DNA of 64,000 bases, from assembly GCF_050016015.1 (NCBI RefSeq), contig NZ_JBNHEQ010000210.1:16253-80252 (forward strand), written 5' to 3'. Below, in pieces: positions 1 to 8,047 of this stretch (its first letter is position 1; each line of letters opens with the position of its first letter). Both the position numbers and the translations under genes were made by a program. Below the pieces are notes generated by a model. The model did no database searches and was not told the DNA's origin. It was given only the letters and a program-made list of their open reading frames with translations. Origin of the DNA: Trichodesmium sp002260545. GTDB taxonomy: Bacteria; Cyanobacteriota; Cyanobacteriia; Cyanobacteriales; Microcoleaceae.

Positions 1-1035
1 AATCGTGGAGGTCAGGTATTTTATGTAGTGCCACGCATTGAAGGTATTGAAGAATTAGCAGGAAAATTGCGAGAAATGATTCCCGGAGCCAGAATTAATA
101 TCGGTCACGGGCAAATGGATGCAGCAGAGTTGGAGTCAATTATGTTGACATTTAGTGCGGGGGAAGCTGACATTTTAGTTTGTACGACAATTATTGAATC
201 TGGTTTAGATATTCCCCGCGTCAACACTATATTAATAGAAGATGCTCAAAAGTTTGGGTTGTCCCAGTTGTATCAGTTACGGGGAAGGGTTGGTCGTGCG
301 GGAGTGCAAGCTCATGCTTGGTTATTTTATCCGACTACTGCTTCTGGTGGAGCAGCGCTGACAGATGAGGCGCAAAAACGGTTGCGGGCAATTAAGGAAT
401 TTACTCAATTAGGGTCTGGGTATCAGTTGGCAATGCGAGATTTGGAGATTCGGGGAGCGGGGGATATTTTGGGAGCAGAGCAGTCTGGTCAGGTGAACAC
501 TATCGGATTCGATCTGTATACAGAAATGTTAGAAGAGGCAATTCGGGAAATCAAAGGTCAGGAAATTCCTCAAGTTGATGATACACAAATTGACCTGACT
601 TTGACTGCATTCATTCCCGCAGATTATATTCCAGACTTAGACCAAAAAATGAGTGCTTATCGATCGGTTGCTGTTGCAAATAGTCGGGAAGAATTGAATC
701 AAATAGAAATTGAGTGGAGCGATCGCTACGGTGCAATTCCGAAAGCTGGTTTACAGTTATTAAGGATGATGCAATTAAAACAAATTGCTAAAAAATTAGG
801 GTTTTCTCGGATTAAAGTAGAGGGTAAACAACACGTTGTTTTAGAAACACCAATGGAGGAACCTGCATGGAATTTATTGAAGGAGAAATTACCTGGTCAT
901 TTACAATCTCGTTTTGTCTTTAGTAAGGGTAAAGTTACAGTCAGAGGATTAGGTGTTTTAAGTGCAGATAAACAGTTAGAAAGTTTAATAGATTGGTTGA
1001 GTAAAATGGAAGGAGCTTTAGTAATTAATAATTGA
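1..1035 (+). CDS. mfd: Transcription-repair coupling factor Mfd, C-terminal part (5' end outside window)
   Basis: The reading frame is open from base 1, so the gene begins upstream of the window; the GTG at 28 is internal. Visible are the C-terminal half of the superfamily 2 translocase (HGQMDAAELE, CTTIIESGLDIPRVNT and the QLRGRVGRAG arginine-finger motif, encoded around 100-300) and then the Mfd C-terminal domain to residue 345 of the visible part. Mfd removes RNA polymerase stalled at DNA lesions and recruits UvrA. RecG shares the helicase motifs, but the segment GYQLAMRDLEIRGAGDILG and the long tail after it fit Mfd. It ends at TGA 1033-1035, and heptamer repeats begin a few bases later. 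Confidence 0.95.
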   Translation, partial: NRGGQVFYVVPRIEGIEELAGKLREMIPGARINIGHGQMDAAELESIMLTFSAGEADILVCTTIIESGLDIPRVNTILIEDAQKFGLSQLYQLRGRVGRAGVQAHAWLFYPTTASGGAALTDEAQKRLRAIKEFTQLGSGYQLAMRDLEIRGAGDILGAEQSGQVNTIGFDLYTEMLEEAIREIKGQEIPQVDDTQIDLTLTAFIPADYIPDLDQKMSAYRSVAVANSREELNQIEIEWSDRYGAIPKAGLQLLRMMQLKQIAKKLGFSRIKVEGKQHVVLETPMEEPAWNLLKEKLPGHLQSRFVFSKGKVTVRGLGVLSADKQLESLIDWLSKMEGALVINN

Positions 1036-1684
1036 TAATGGATAATTGATAATTAGGGTTTACTGATTAAATATTAAAGTCTTTAGAGGTAAATGTTTTA
1101 GTATTTTTAGGTATCAAAAAGTTTAAGCTTTTAGGTTGCTTATGTTCAAAAAGTTAGGATTTTATATCAAATCTGCTGGCTTCGGAGTAATAAGAAACCG
1201 GGTTTGTGGGAGGTCAATGTTAGTATTGTAGGGTATTTGATACCAACCCGGTTTCTCTACTTTTTTATACCGATGCTACCGGATTTGATATTAGCTAAAT
1301 AAGAGCAGAAAAATCAAGATACGAAATATCCGACTACCTCCTCTATAATTTCTATTTATCCTGTACGTCGCCAATCCGACGACTCCCCTACCTGACTGCT
1401 GATTCCTAACCTCATCTATAATACTTTTTCAGCAAACCCTCATTAGACATAGTTTTCATTATCCATTATCAATTATCAATTATCAATTATCCATTATCCA
1501 TTATCCATTAAATTATGACATTTAGTAATTACAAAAATATTGCAGAAGTAATGAAATAATTTCAAATTCAATATATTGAACTACAATAACATTGATAATT
1601 ATAGATACTTTTTATTATCCATTATCAATTATCCATTATCAATTATCAATTATCAATTATCAATTATCAATTATCCATTAAATC
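1036..1684. repeat. Repeat-rich spacer after mfd
   Basis: This 650-base spacer holds an inverted repeat at 1193-1204/1245-1256 (arms AGAAACCGGGTT/AACCCGGTTTCT), part of a dispersed repeat ending near 1440 with TTTTTCAGCAAACCCT (also seen near 34.5, 39.6 and 40.2 kb), two arrays of 7-bp TTATCAA/TTATCCA units (about 1458-1510 and 1614-1679), and one gene remnant described separately. The second array runs to within a few bases of the next start codon. Confidence 0.7.
1515..1589 (+). pseudogene. Remnant of the 203-aa PD-(D/E)XK-like gene family
   Basis: From ATG 1515 the frame reads MTFSNYKNIAEVMK then stop, then FQIQYIE. This matches the first about 22 residues of the intact genes at 1685 and 2426 (MPFSNYKNI.AV.QEFQI.YI), with stop codons replacing later positions. 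It is a 5' fragment of a further copy of the family that has decayed, separated from the intact copy by heptamer repeats. Confidence 0.7.
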
Positions 1685-2296
1685 ATGCCATTTAGTAATT
1701 ACAAAAATATTGAAGCAGTCGTCCAAGAATTTCAAATTCAATATATTTATACAAATTTTGTCAATGAAATTAAATTTTCCATAAATCAGAATTTTAGAGA
1801 GGAGTTAGATTTTGCAATTTCTAACTTATCTGTATACAGTTCAGAGTATGCTATTTGTGAGAATTTAATCTTTCCAATCTTAAGAGAAGTCTGGAAACCC
1901 TATTATGACAAATTAATGCTTTGGAGTCATAGGACTTTAACTTATGATGAAAAGCTTTCAGGACAACCAGATTATATTGTGGCTAAACTCAGTCCTTTAG
2001 GCAGAATGATTTTTGGTAAACCCTATTTTTTAGTGGTTGAAGCAAAGCAAGATCAATTTGAAGAAGGATGGGGTCAATGTTTGGCTGAATTGTTAGCTGT
2101 ACAGAAAATTAATAGCAATTTAGAACAAACAATTTTCGGCATTGTTTCTAATGGTGAAGTTTGGCAATTTGGTAAATTGAAAGGAGATATTTTCACCAGA
2201 AATACTGTCAGTTATAACATTGAATCTTTAGACAGATTATTTGCCGTAGTAAATTATGTATTTCAGCAATGTTTATTGCAGTTAGAGAATGATTGA
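1685..2296 (+). CDS. PD-(D/E)XK nuclease-like hypothetical protein, copy 1
   Basis: A 203-residue soluble protein with no signal peptide. Its middle holds GQPDYIVAK, and about 20 residues later FLVVEAKQD; an Asp followed at this distance by E-x-K is the usual active-site pattern of the PD-(D/E)XK nuclease fold, also seen in N-terminal domains of type I restriction subunits. The C-terminal half has IFGIVSNGEVWQFGKL, common in such restriction-like cyanobacterial proteins. No methylase or specificity subunit is nearby, so a defence role is only a guess. The start ATG lies a few bases after a TTATCAA/TTATCCA array and has no clear ribosome binding site, unlike copy 2. About 70 percent identical by eye to the gene at 2426. 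Confidence 0.75.
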   Translation: MPFSNYKNIEAVVQEFQIQYIYTNFVNEIKFSINQNFREELDFAISNLSVYSSEYAICENLIFPILREVWKPYYDKLMLWSHRTLTYDEKLSGQPDYIVAKLSPLGRMIFGKPYFLVVEAKQDQFEEGWGQCLAELLAVQKINSNLEQTIFGIVSNGEVWQFGKLKGDIFTRNTVSYNIESLDRLFAVVNYVFQQCLLQLEND

Positions 2297-2312
2297 AACG
2301 GAGGATTAAATT

Positions 2313-2405
2313 ATGCCATTCAGTAATTACAAAAATATTGCAGCAGTCGCCCAAGAGTTTCAAATTAAGTATATTTCAGCAATTTTTATTGCAGTTAGAG
2401 AATGA
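2313..2405 (+). pseudogene. Collapsed mini-copy: 5' end fused to 3' end of the 203-aa gene
   Basis: ATG 2313 begins a 30-codon frame, MPFSNYKNIAAVAQEFQIKY then ISAIFIAVRE, preceded by GGAGG. The first 21 codons equal the start of the gene at 2426, and the rest comes from the 3' end of a copy (TTATTGCAGTTAGAGAATGA) read in another frame. The spacer AAACGGAGGATTAAATT occurs both before this mini-frame and before the gene at 2426. It looks like a tandem copy that lost its middle by deletion. Whether the 30-residue peptide is made is unknown. Confidence 0.65.
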
Positions 2406-2425
2406 TTAAAACGGAGGATTAAATT

Positions 2426-3037
2426 ATGCCATTCAGTAACTACAAAAATATTGCAGCAGTCGCCCAAGAGTTTCAAATTAAGTATATTTTATCAGATTTT
2501 ATCAACGAACTTGAACTTGCTGTACCTCAGACTTTTCAAGCAGAACTAGAATTATTATTTACAGATGGTGTTGTTGATAATTCAGAAGATGCTATTTGTG
2601 AAAACCTTATTTATCCAGTGTTAAAAGAAGTCTGGAAAATGTATAGAAAAAAATTAACTCTTTGGAGTCATCAGACATTAACTTACGATGAAAATCTTTC
2701 TGGGCAACCAGATTATATAGTGGCAAAACGCCATCCTTTAACTACAGTTATTTTTGATAAACCATATTTTTTAGTAGTCGAGGCAAAGCAAGATAAATTT
2801 GTAGAAGGATGGGGTCAATGTTTGGCTGAATTAGTTGCAGTACAGAAAATTAACAACGATTTAGAACAAACAATTTTTGGTATTGTTTCTAATGGTCAAG
2901 TTTGGCAGTTTGGTAAATTGGAAGGAGATATTTTTACCAGAAATATTATCAGTTATAATATTGGAGATTTAGAGAGATTATTTGCCGTAGTAAATTATGT
3001 GTTTCAGGAATGTTTATTGCAGTTAGAGAATGATTGA
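2426..3037 (+). CDS. PD-(D/E)XK nuclease-like hypothetical protein, copy 2
   Basis: The second 203-residue paralogue, with the same architecture: GQPDYIVAK, then FLVVEAKQD (the D...E-x-K pattern), then IFGIVSNGQVWQFGKL. The start ATG is preceded by ACGGAGGATTAAATT, a good Shine-Dalgarno sequence. The last about 115 bases of the gene and 27 bases beyond it are repeated immediately downstream as an exact 143-bp tandem copy. Function is not established; the fold assignment is by motif spacing only. Confidence 0.75.
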   Translation: MPFSNYKNIAAVAQEFQIKYILSDFINELELAVPQTFQAELELLFTDGVVDNSEDAICENLIYPVLKEVWKMYRKKLTLWSHQTLTYDENLSGQPDYIVAKRHPLTTVIFDKPYFLVVEAKQDKFVEGWGQCLAELVAVQKINNDLEQTIFGIVSNGQVWQFGKLEGDIFTRNIISYNIGDLERLFAVVNYVFQECLLQLEND

Positions 3038-3207
3038 AATTGCCTCTAAAATCTCATTGTTTATAAGGAGATATTTTTACCAGAAATATTATCAGTTATA
3101 ATATTGGAGATTTAGAGAGATTATTTGCCGTAGTAAATTATGTGTTTCAGGAATGTTTATTGCAGTTAGAGAATGATTGAAATTGCCTCTAAAATCTCAT
3201 TGTTTAT
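2922..3207 (+). repeat. Exact 143-bp tandem duplication covering the 3' end of copy 2
   Basis: Bases 2922-3064 and 3065-3207 are identical at every position I compared, starting AAGGAGATATTTTTACC and ending TCATTGTTTA. The first copy includes the last 38 codons of the 203-residue gene and its stop; the second is an untranslated duplicate. Lack of divergence means it is recent. Confidence 0.9.
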
Positions 3208-3636
3208 GGTTATCAAGCGCTTGATAAAATACTATAATTCATTACAATTATAAAAACTACTAATTACAGCAGTTTCCAAAGCTATAAGGTACAGTTGTTT
3301 TTATTATTTTCTATTCCTTATTCCCTCCATACCTGTTCCCTCAAACCTAAAATTTTGTACCTCATAACAACGGGAAGCGCTGTATCATCATCTTCTTATT
3401 CAATTACACTGATTTGCTTTATATCATATCATGTCCGCTGGTATCGTTTGTGTCAACCTAACCGTTAATATCTATGGGAAATTTAAGTTTTTTTGTGCTT
3501 TTAACCCTTCTGTCTTAGATAACTAAAGCCTTCTTTCCTAGATAACTAAAGCCTTCTTCTTTACCCTTACCTTACAAGACCGATGCTACCGGACATGATA
3601 TCAGTAGCGATCGCTATCTGAATCAAAAATTAGGGT
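3208..3636. repeat. Spacer with two MITE-like elements
   Basis: About 3269-3378 is a copy of a family whose ends read GAAACGCTATA-like plus GTACCTCATAA (see 62241-62360). 3426-3601 is a 176-bp element with 21-bp imperfect terminal inverted repeats: ATATCATGTCCGCTGGTATCG at the left, and the complement of ATATCATGTCCGGTAGCATCG at the right. The interior is pyrimidine-rich and non-coding. Confidence 0.7.
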
Positions 3637-3674
3637 AAAAAAAATAATTCCACTCTCAAAAAAGTGGAATTATT
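3637..3674 (-). terminator. Rho-independent terminator of psbEFLJ
   Basis: A perfect 12-bp stem (AATAATTCCACT at 3643-3654 with AGTGGAATTATT at 3663-3674, 8-base loop). On the minus strand it is followed by a run of eight T (complement of 3637-3644). It lies 66 bases after the psbJ stop. Confidence 0.88.
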
Positions 3675-3740
3675 CAACAAAATCTCAGAAAACTAAATCC
3701 TATAATCTGAGTATTAACTAAGTCAAACTTCTACTTTTTC

Positions 3741-3860
3741 TTATAAAGAAGAACCTACACCAACATAAGCTCCGTAGAAGAAAAGACTAACAACTACAAG
3801 TACACCAGTTCCTGCTACAAGAGCAACCAACCATAAAGGAATTCTTCCTGGTTCAGACAT
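3741..3860 (-). CDS. psbJ: Photosystem II reaction centre protein J
   Basis: A 39-residue single-span membrane protein: SEPGRIPLWLVALVAGTG then a hydrophobic helix and a tail ending FFYGAYVGVGSSL. Length and sequence match PsbJ, which sits beside cytochrome b559 and affects electron flow from QA to QB and PSII assembly. Two ATG codons are adjacent (3861-3863 and 3858-3860); the second gives the usual N-terminus MSE. It is the last gene of the psbE-F-L-J cluster, 156 bases after psbL. Confidence 0.95.
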   Translation of the reverse strand: MSEPGRIPLWLVALVAGTGVLVVVSLFFYGAYVGVGSSL

Positions 3861-4016
3861 CATAATACTTCACCTCAATTATTTCAAAACTAACTACTAT
3901 TTCAAAGAAATTTGTAAACAATCTAATTGTTAACTTTTTAGTTGATTCTACTACCTATACATTAGCAAAATATGATAACTTGTATAGGTAGAAATTTCTC
4001 AATTCCGTTTCCCAAA

Positions 4017-4142
4017 TTAGTTAAAGAAATAACTAGAAAACAGAATACCAAGAACAAAAACTAAGAGCAAACCAAGATAGAGAGAAGTACGGTTTAATTC
4101 TACTGGTTGCTGATTAGTATTAGTATTACGGTCTAAAGGCAT
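4017..4142 (-). CDS. psbL: Photosystem II protein L
   Basis: A 41-residue protein containing the nearly invariant QQPVELNRTSLYLGLLLVFV segment and ending LFSSYFFN. PsbL is a single-helix subunit at the PSII monomer interface needed for QA function. The N-terminus (MPLDRNTNTN) is two residues longer than common 39-residue forms. It starts 12 bases after the psbF stop, as expected for one transcript. Confidence 0.96.
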   Translation of the reverse strand: MPLDRNTNTNQQPVELNRTSLYLGLLLVFVLGILFSSYFFN

Positions 4143-4154
4143 TATCTTATGCTC

Positions 4155-4289
4155 CTATCTTTGAATAAACTGCATAGCTGCGATGGCACCTAAAAAGAAA
4201 ACTGTAGGTACACCAAGAGTATGAACTGCTAACCATCTAACTGTAAAAATTGGATAGCTAACTGGTTGATTTGGATTTCCGCTAGTCAT
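4155..4289 (-). CDS. psbF: Cytochrome b559 beta subunit
   Basis: A 44-residue protein, MTSGNPNQPVSYPIFTVRWL then AVHTLGVPTVFFLGAIAAMQ. The histidine in WLAVHTLG is the axial haem ligand, paired with the equivalent histidine of PsbE. One transmembrane helix, ending FIQR. It begins 24 bases after psbE on the same strand. Confidence 0.97.
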   Translation of the reverse strand: MTSGNPNQPVSYPIFTVRWLAVHTLGVPTVFFLGAIAAMQFIQR

Positions 4290-4313
4290 TATTTTAATCT
4301 CCTTATTTTTTAT

Positions 4314-4562
4314 CTATTTGATAAATTCATCAATTTGTTGTTTTGCTTCAAAACGGTCTGAAACAACTGGTAATTCTTGTCTTTGTTGAGTGTAATACTC
4401 ATTAGGTCGAGGTGTACCGAAAACATCATAAGCTAACCCGGTACTCACAAATAACCAACCTGCAACAAACAGAGCTGGAATAGTGATACTATGAATTACC
4501 CAATAACGAATGCTTGTGATAATGTCTCCAAATGGACGTTCACCTGTACTGCCACCAGCCAT
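4314..4562 (-). CDS. psbE: Cytochrome b559 alpha subunit
   Basis: An 82-residue protein with stromal N-terminus MAGGSTGERPFGDIITSIRY, the haem ligand histidine in YWVIHSITIPALFVAGWLF, one membrane helix, and a lumenal tail ending EAKQQIDEFIK. It forms the haem b559 with PsbF in the PSII core and protects the reaction centre. Upstream AGGAAAAAA gives a weak ribosome site. The 320-base gap from ycf48 probably contains the psbE promoter. Confidence 0.97.
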   Translation of the reverse strand: MAGGSTGERPFGDIITSIRYWVIHSITIPALFVAGWLFVSTGLAYDVFGTPRPNEYYTQQRQELPVVSDRFEAKQQIDEFIK

Positions 4563-4882
4563 CTAATTTTTTCCTCCCAAATAATCTTAAACCATCATTT
4601 ATATATGATAGTCTTAAAACTTTTCTAAATTGCTCATACCATAGTTATAAATGGGATGAGTTTTTTGTCTTTTTCCAGAGTAAAAATAGACTAACTTTTT
4701 GTCTTTTTTACATCTGTCATTTTTATCTCTTAGCCAGACGGGATCAATTCTAACACATTCAGACTGATTTTCAGCAAATAAAACAATACAAAGAAATCAT
4801 ATCTTGCCGTTTGAGTAATACTACCCAATTAAGTGATAAACAATGATATTTTTCTATTGTTATAGTCGGATAGCTTCTGTTT
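4563..4882. other. Spacer between ycf48 and psbE, likely psbE leader
   Basis: AT-rich, with no supported gene. As psbE lies on the minus strand, its promoter and leader should be here. I could not pick a promoter with confidence. Short open frames of 73-75 codons crossing this gap overlap psbE or ycf48 and look random. Confidence 0.5.
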
Positions 4883-5899
4883 TTAAACCGCCTCTGAAAC
4901 TGCTGAACTATTATATTTGAGCATAGTTCCTCTTTGACCAAGAATAAAACCTGTTTCTGAATTGATAAATACAATGTTGTAGAAATTTTCAGGAACATTC
5001 TCTACATCAAGGTCTTTTTCCCAAGTCTGACCTCCATCGGTACTGCGAAGTAAATTACCACTACCGCCAGAAACCCAAATTTCATCAGGAGTTCTATAAG
5101 CCAAATCTAAAAGACCCCAACTTGTAGCATACTCAGGAGTAATAGCTTCTCCCCACTCTTCTAGGTTTTCCGGATCGCTAAACCGCAGTTGACCTCCACG
5201 CGCTAATAACCACAAACCACCATCATCACCAAAACCCATATTTTCCAAACGGCGAGAGTTCTGACGGTTATGAGGAGTCCAAGATTTTTCCCCAGGTGCC
5301 CAAGTAGAATAAAAGTTGCCTTTTGCCGAAACAGCGATATATTTACCATCAGCAGAACGAGAAATATTTCTCACTACTCCCACAGCATCCTCCACTTGAG
5401 CACGCCAATTGTATCCTCCATCTTCAGTCCGATAGATAGCTCCTACATCAGTCGTCATTTCCGCAGAATTTGGCCCCAGAGCCACAATTGTATTAGGAGC
5501 ACCAGGCAGTTTAGAACTTAGAGGAATTGGACTCCAAGACTCTCCTCCATCATCAGTATGCAAAAGTAAAGAAGGTTGTCCGACAATCCACCCTTCATTA
5601 CCATTAAAACTTACTGATGTCAAGCGAGATTTTTCCTCTAAATCGATACTTTTAGGTTGCCAAGTTTCGCCACCATCAGTAGTTTCAAGAATAGTTGTAT
5701 CACCACCCACAATCCAACCATGGTCAAGATCGTCTGTAAATCCGATATCAAACAACGTAACCTCAGTTGGTAGTTGAATTACCTCCCAGGGATTGTAACT
5801 CATCGGTGGTAAAAAAGCATTTTTGCAACCGCTACAAAGTATAACTGCTGCTAATACTATGAAAATTTGTTTCCAGAATTTTACTATTGAGTGCATCAC
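4883..5899 (-). CDS. ycf48: Photosystem II assembly factor Ycf48 (HCF136 homologue)
   Basis: 338 residues. The N-terminus has a lipoprotein signal: hydrophobic stretch IFIVLAAVILCSGC, with the cysteine about residue 25 as the lipid-modified +1 position. The rest is a repeated-blade beta-propeller with recurring STDGGQTW, TEDGGYNW and HTDDGGESW motifs (BNR-like, HCF136 family). Ycf48 binds precursor D1 and helps build the PSII reaction centre on the lumenal side. It lies between rubA and psbE on the same strand, the usual cyanobacterial order, supporting co-function in PSII assembly. Start MMHSIV; either Met is possible. Confidence 0.95.
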   Translation of the reverse strand: MMHSIVKFWKQIFIVLAAVILCSGCKNAFLPPMSYNPWEVIQLPTEVTLFDIGFTDDLDHGWIVGGDTTILETTDGGETWQPKSIDLEEKSRLTSVSFNGNEGWIVGQPSLLLHTDDGGESWSPIPLSSKLPGAPNTIVALGPNSAEMTTDVGAIYRTEDGGYNWRAQVEDAVGVVRNISRSADGKYIAVSAKGNFYSTWAPGEKSWTPHNRQNSRRLENMGFGDDGGLWLLARGGQLRFSDPENLEEWGEAITPEYATSWGLLDLAYRTPDEIWVSGGSGNLLRSTDGGQTWEKDLDVENVPENFYNIVFINSETGFILGQRGTMLKYNSSAVSEAV

Positions 5900-5960
5900 A
5901 ATTTAATCATTCATTAAATGAATAATGAATAATGAATAATAAATAATTAAAACTATCTCT

Positions 5961-5995
5961 AATTATCAATTATCAATTATCAATTATCAATTATC
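5961..5995. repeat. TTATCAA heptamer array between rubA and ycf48
   Basis: Five units of AATTATC/TTATCAA in tandem within the 108-base gap between two co-directional PSII genes. Confidence 0.8.
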
Positions 5996-6007
5996 TTTAT
6001 GGCCATC

Positions 6008-6367
6008 TTATCGTAAACCATATAAGCTCAGGAAAAACAAGAATCCCAGGGCTAATCCACCAAAAATTAGAAGATTTTTCTGGCTGGGTGTGAGAGTATT
6101 AACACCAAAACCATAGCCAAGGTTTTCTTTAAATCCTGAAGGGCCTTCAATCGGTCCAACATTCATAAATTGGACTTTAGACGCTCCACAAACAGGACAG
6201 CGCCAAACTGAAGGCAAATCTGAAAAAGCAGTTCCCGGTGGAATTTTTCCCGTAGAACTTCCCTTATTAGGTTCATATACATAGCCACAGGCTCGACATT
6301 CATATCGATCCAGTTCCTCTATGTTGGCCTCATCCTGTGTGTTGGCCTCAGTCGTTTCCTCGCTCAT
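6008..6367 (-). CDS. rubA: Membrane-anchored rubredoxin
   Basis: 119 residues. The rubredoxin core has YECRACGYVY and WRCPVCGASK, giving the four-cysteine iron site (two CxxC). A C-terminal hydrophobic helix (NLLIFGGLALGFLFFLSLYG) anchors it to the thylakoid. RubA is needed for assembly of PSII, and in some systems of PSI. The N-terminus has about 20 acidic residues before the core. It is the first gene of the rubA-ycf48-psbEFLJ cluster. Confidence 0.95.
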   Translation of the reverse strand: MSEETTEANTQDEANIEELDRYECRACGYVYEPNKGSSTGKIPPGTAFSDLPSVWRCPVCGASKVQFMNVGPIEGPSGFKENLGYGFGVNTLTPSQKNLLIFGGLALGFLFFLSLYGLR

Positions 6368-6971
6368 AGTTCCCAGGGATTGAATTAGCGATTATGAAAA
6401 TATTTTTAATTATTATTACAGAATTTGACTATTTAGAACTGATTGGTTAGTTTTAACTTTTGAATTTTGACTTTTGACCTATAACTTTTGACTTGAGATA
6501 ACTATTTAGAATTGATGGGTCATATCATGTCCGGATAATTAGTGATAAAAAAACTTTCTGCTTATTCTCCTCTTCTTCCTCTTCCTTCTTCTTTATCGTT
6601 TCTTCCCTCCTGACTCCGTACGGACGTTGCATGCAACGTCCGTACCTCCTGACTCCTCCCTCGTTATTTACCGAAATAATTAATAATTAAACAATTAAAT
6701 AATTAGACCATTCACGCCTTGAAGCCTCCCCTTTCAAGGGGAAAAAAATAAATCTTTTCCTGATTCGTCAATCCTCTCCCTAAAAGGGAGAGGTAATTAT
6801 CAATTATCAATTAATGAAGACTGTTTAACCGGACATGATATTATTTTCAACTTTTGACTTTTAAAGTTAGACTTTTGACTTATTATCTGGACTAGCAGTA
6901 GAATAACTCTTATGGTCTCTATAATATTCACAGACTAAGAGTCCTAGTTATTTAGAAAATGTAGGTTAATT
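6368..6971. repeat. Divergent spacer rubA / ndhC with a MITE-like element
   Basis: 6532-6841 is a 310-bp element whose ends are ATATCATGTCCGG and its inverse CCGGACATGATAT, the same family as 3426-3601. Inside it is a perfect 28-bp palindrome (6618-6645, half-site GTACGGACGTTGCA) and CCTCCCCTTT-type short repeats. The remaining about 130 bases to ndhC should hold the ndh promoter. Confidence 0.7.
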
Positions 6972-7334
6972 GTGTTTGTTCTTAGTGGTTACGAGTATTT
7001 TCTAGGTTTCCTCATAATTAGCAGCCTAGTACCAATCCTTGCCTTAACTGCATCTAAGCTACTGCGGCCCAAAACCCGTGGCCCAGAGCGAGTCTCGACC
7101 TATGAATCCGGTGTAGAACCAATTGGTGGAGCATGGATACAGTTCAATATCCGTTACTATATGTTCGCTCTTGTCTTTGTCATCTTTGATGTAGAGACAG
7201 TATTTCTATATCCTTGGGCAGTGGCCTTTCATCAGTTGGGACTCCTAGCCTTTATAGAAGCCCTAATTTTCATCGCAATCTTAGTGATTGCTCTAGTGTA
7301 CGCATGGCGCAAAGGAGCTTTGGAATGGTCTTAA
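6972..7334 (+). CDS. ndhC: NAD(P)H dehydrogenase-like complex subunit 3
   Basis: 120 residues with three membrane helices: GYEYFLGFLIISSLVPILAL, the central FALVFVIFDVETVFLYPWAV, and a C-terminal helix ending WRKGALEWS. The loop STYESGVEPIG is the conserved NuoA/NdhC motif. It belongs to photosynthetic complex I (NDH-1), which drives cyclic electron flow and respiration. The start is GTG at 6972. Its end overlaps ndhK by 10 bases. Confidence 0.97.
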   Translation: MFVLSGYEYFLGFLIISSLVPILALTASKLLRPKTRGPERVSTYESGVEPIGGAWIQFNIRYYMFALVFVIFDVETVFLYPWAVAFHQLGLLAFIEALIFIAILVIALVYAWRKGALEWS

Positions 7335-8047
7335 GTCCTAATCAAAAACCAAAAATTATTAATCCAATTGAGCAACCCCCCGAAGTTACTCAAGAACTTT
7401 CAGAGAATGTAGTTTTAACTACAGTTGACGATCTTTACAACTGGGCTAGACTTTCTAGTTTATGGCCTCTTTTGTATGGTACAGCTTGTTGTTTCATTGA
7501 ATTTGCAGCTCTCATCGGCTCCAGATTTGACTTTGACCGCTTTGGCTTAGTACCACGGTCCAGCCCTAGACAAGCAGACTTACTAATTACTGCTGGTACA
7601 ATCACCATGAAATATGGTCCTACCTTGGTACGGCTTTATGAGCAAATGCCAGAACCTAAATATGTCATTGCCATGGGTGCTTGTACAATCACAGGCGGTA
7701 TGTTTAGCATGGACTCACCAACAGCAGTTCGTGGGGTAGACAAATTAATTCCAGTGGATTTGTATATTCCTGGCTGTCCACCACGTCCAGAAGCAATTAT
7801 TGATGCTGTCATCAAGCTGAGGAAAAAAGTTGCCAATGAATCCTTGCAAGAGAGGGGTAAACTCTTGCAAGCTCATCGTTACTACAGTGTTAAGCACAAT
7901 ATGAAAGTAGTTGAACCAATTCTGAATGGTCAATATCTACAGACATCTGACCGTCAAGCACCACCAAAAGAGCTAACAGAAGCAATAGGTATGCCAGTAC
8001 CACCAGCACTGCAAGCTACACAAACAGAGGAGGTAAGTCGTGGCTGA
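7325..8047 (+). CDS. ndhK: NAD(P)H dehydrogenase-like complex subunit K
   Basis: 240 residues from ATG 7325 (MVLSPNQKPKIINPIE). A longer frame begins at 7214 but would lie inside ndhC, so this start, overlapping the ndhC stop, is preferred. The NuoB/NdhK signature is visible: YGTACCFIEFAA with the CC pair, GACTITGGMF and VPGCPPRPEA-type IPGCPPRPEA, which together bind the N2 4Fe-4S cluster. It belongs to the hydrophilic arm of NDH-1. The C-terminal tail after about 190 is variable. Confidence 0.96.
   Translation: MVLSPNQKPKIINPIEQPPEVTQELSENVVLTTVDDLYNWARLSSLWPLLYGTACCFIEFAALIGSRFDFDRFGLVPRSSPRQADLLITAGTITMKYGPTLVRLYEQMPEPKYVIAMGACTITGGMFSMDSPTAVRGVDKLIPVDLYIPGCPPRPEAIIDAVIKLRKKVANESLQERGKLLQAHRYYSVKHNMKVVEPILNGQYLQTSDRQAPPKELTEAIGMPVPPALQATQTEEVSRG

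Noticed and set aside
1458..1679. Possible CRISPR array (regular short repeats)
   Set aside because: Units are 7 bp with no spacers; they are simple tandem repeats found in many spacers here.
4532..4998. Short frames of 73 and 75 codons between and over psbE and ycf48
   Set aside because: They overlap the real genes, have no ribosome sites or family resemblance, and lie in the expected promoter region.
7214..7324. Extended N-terminus for NdhK
   Set aside because: It would overlap ndhC by more than 100 bases in another frame; homologues begin near ATG 7325.
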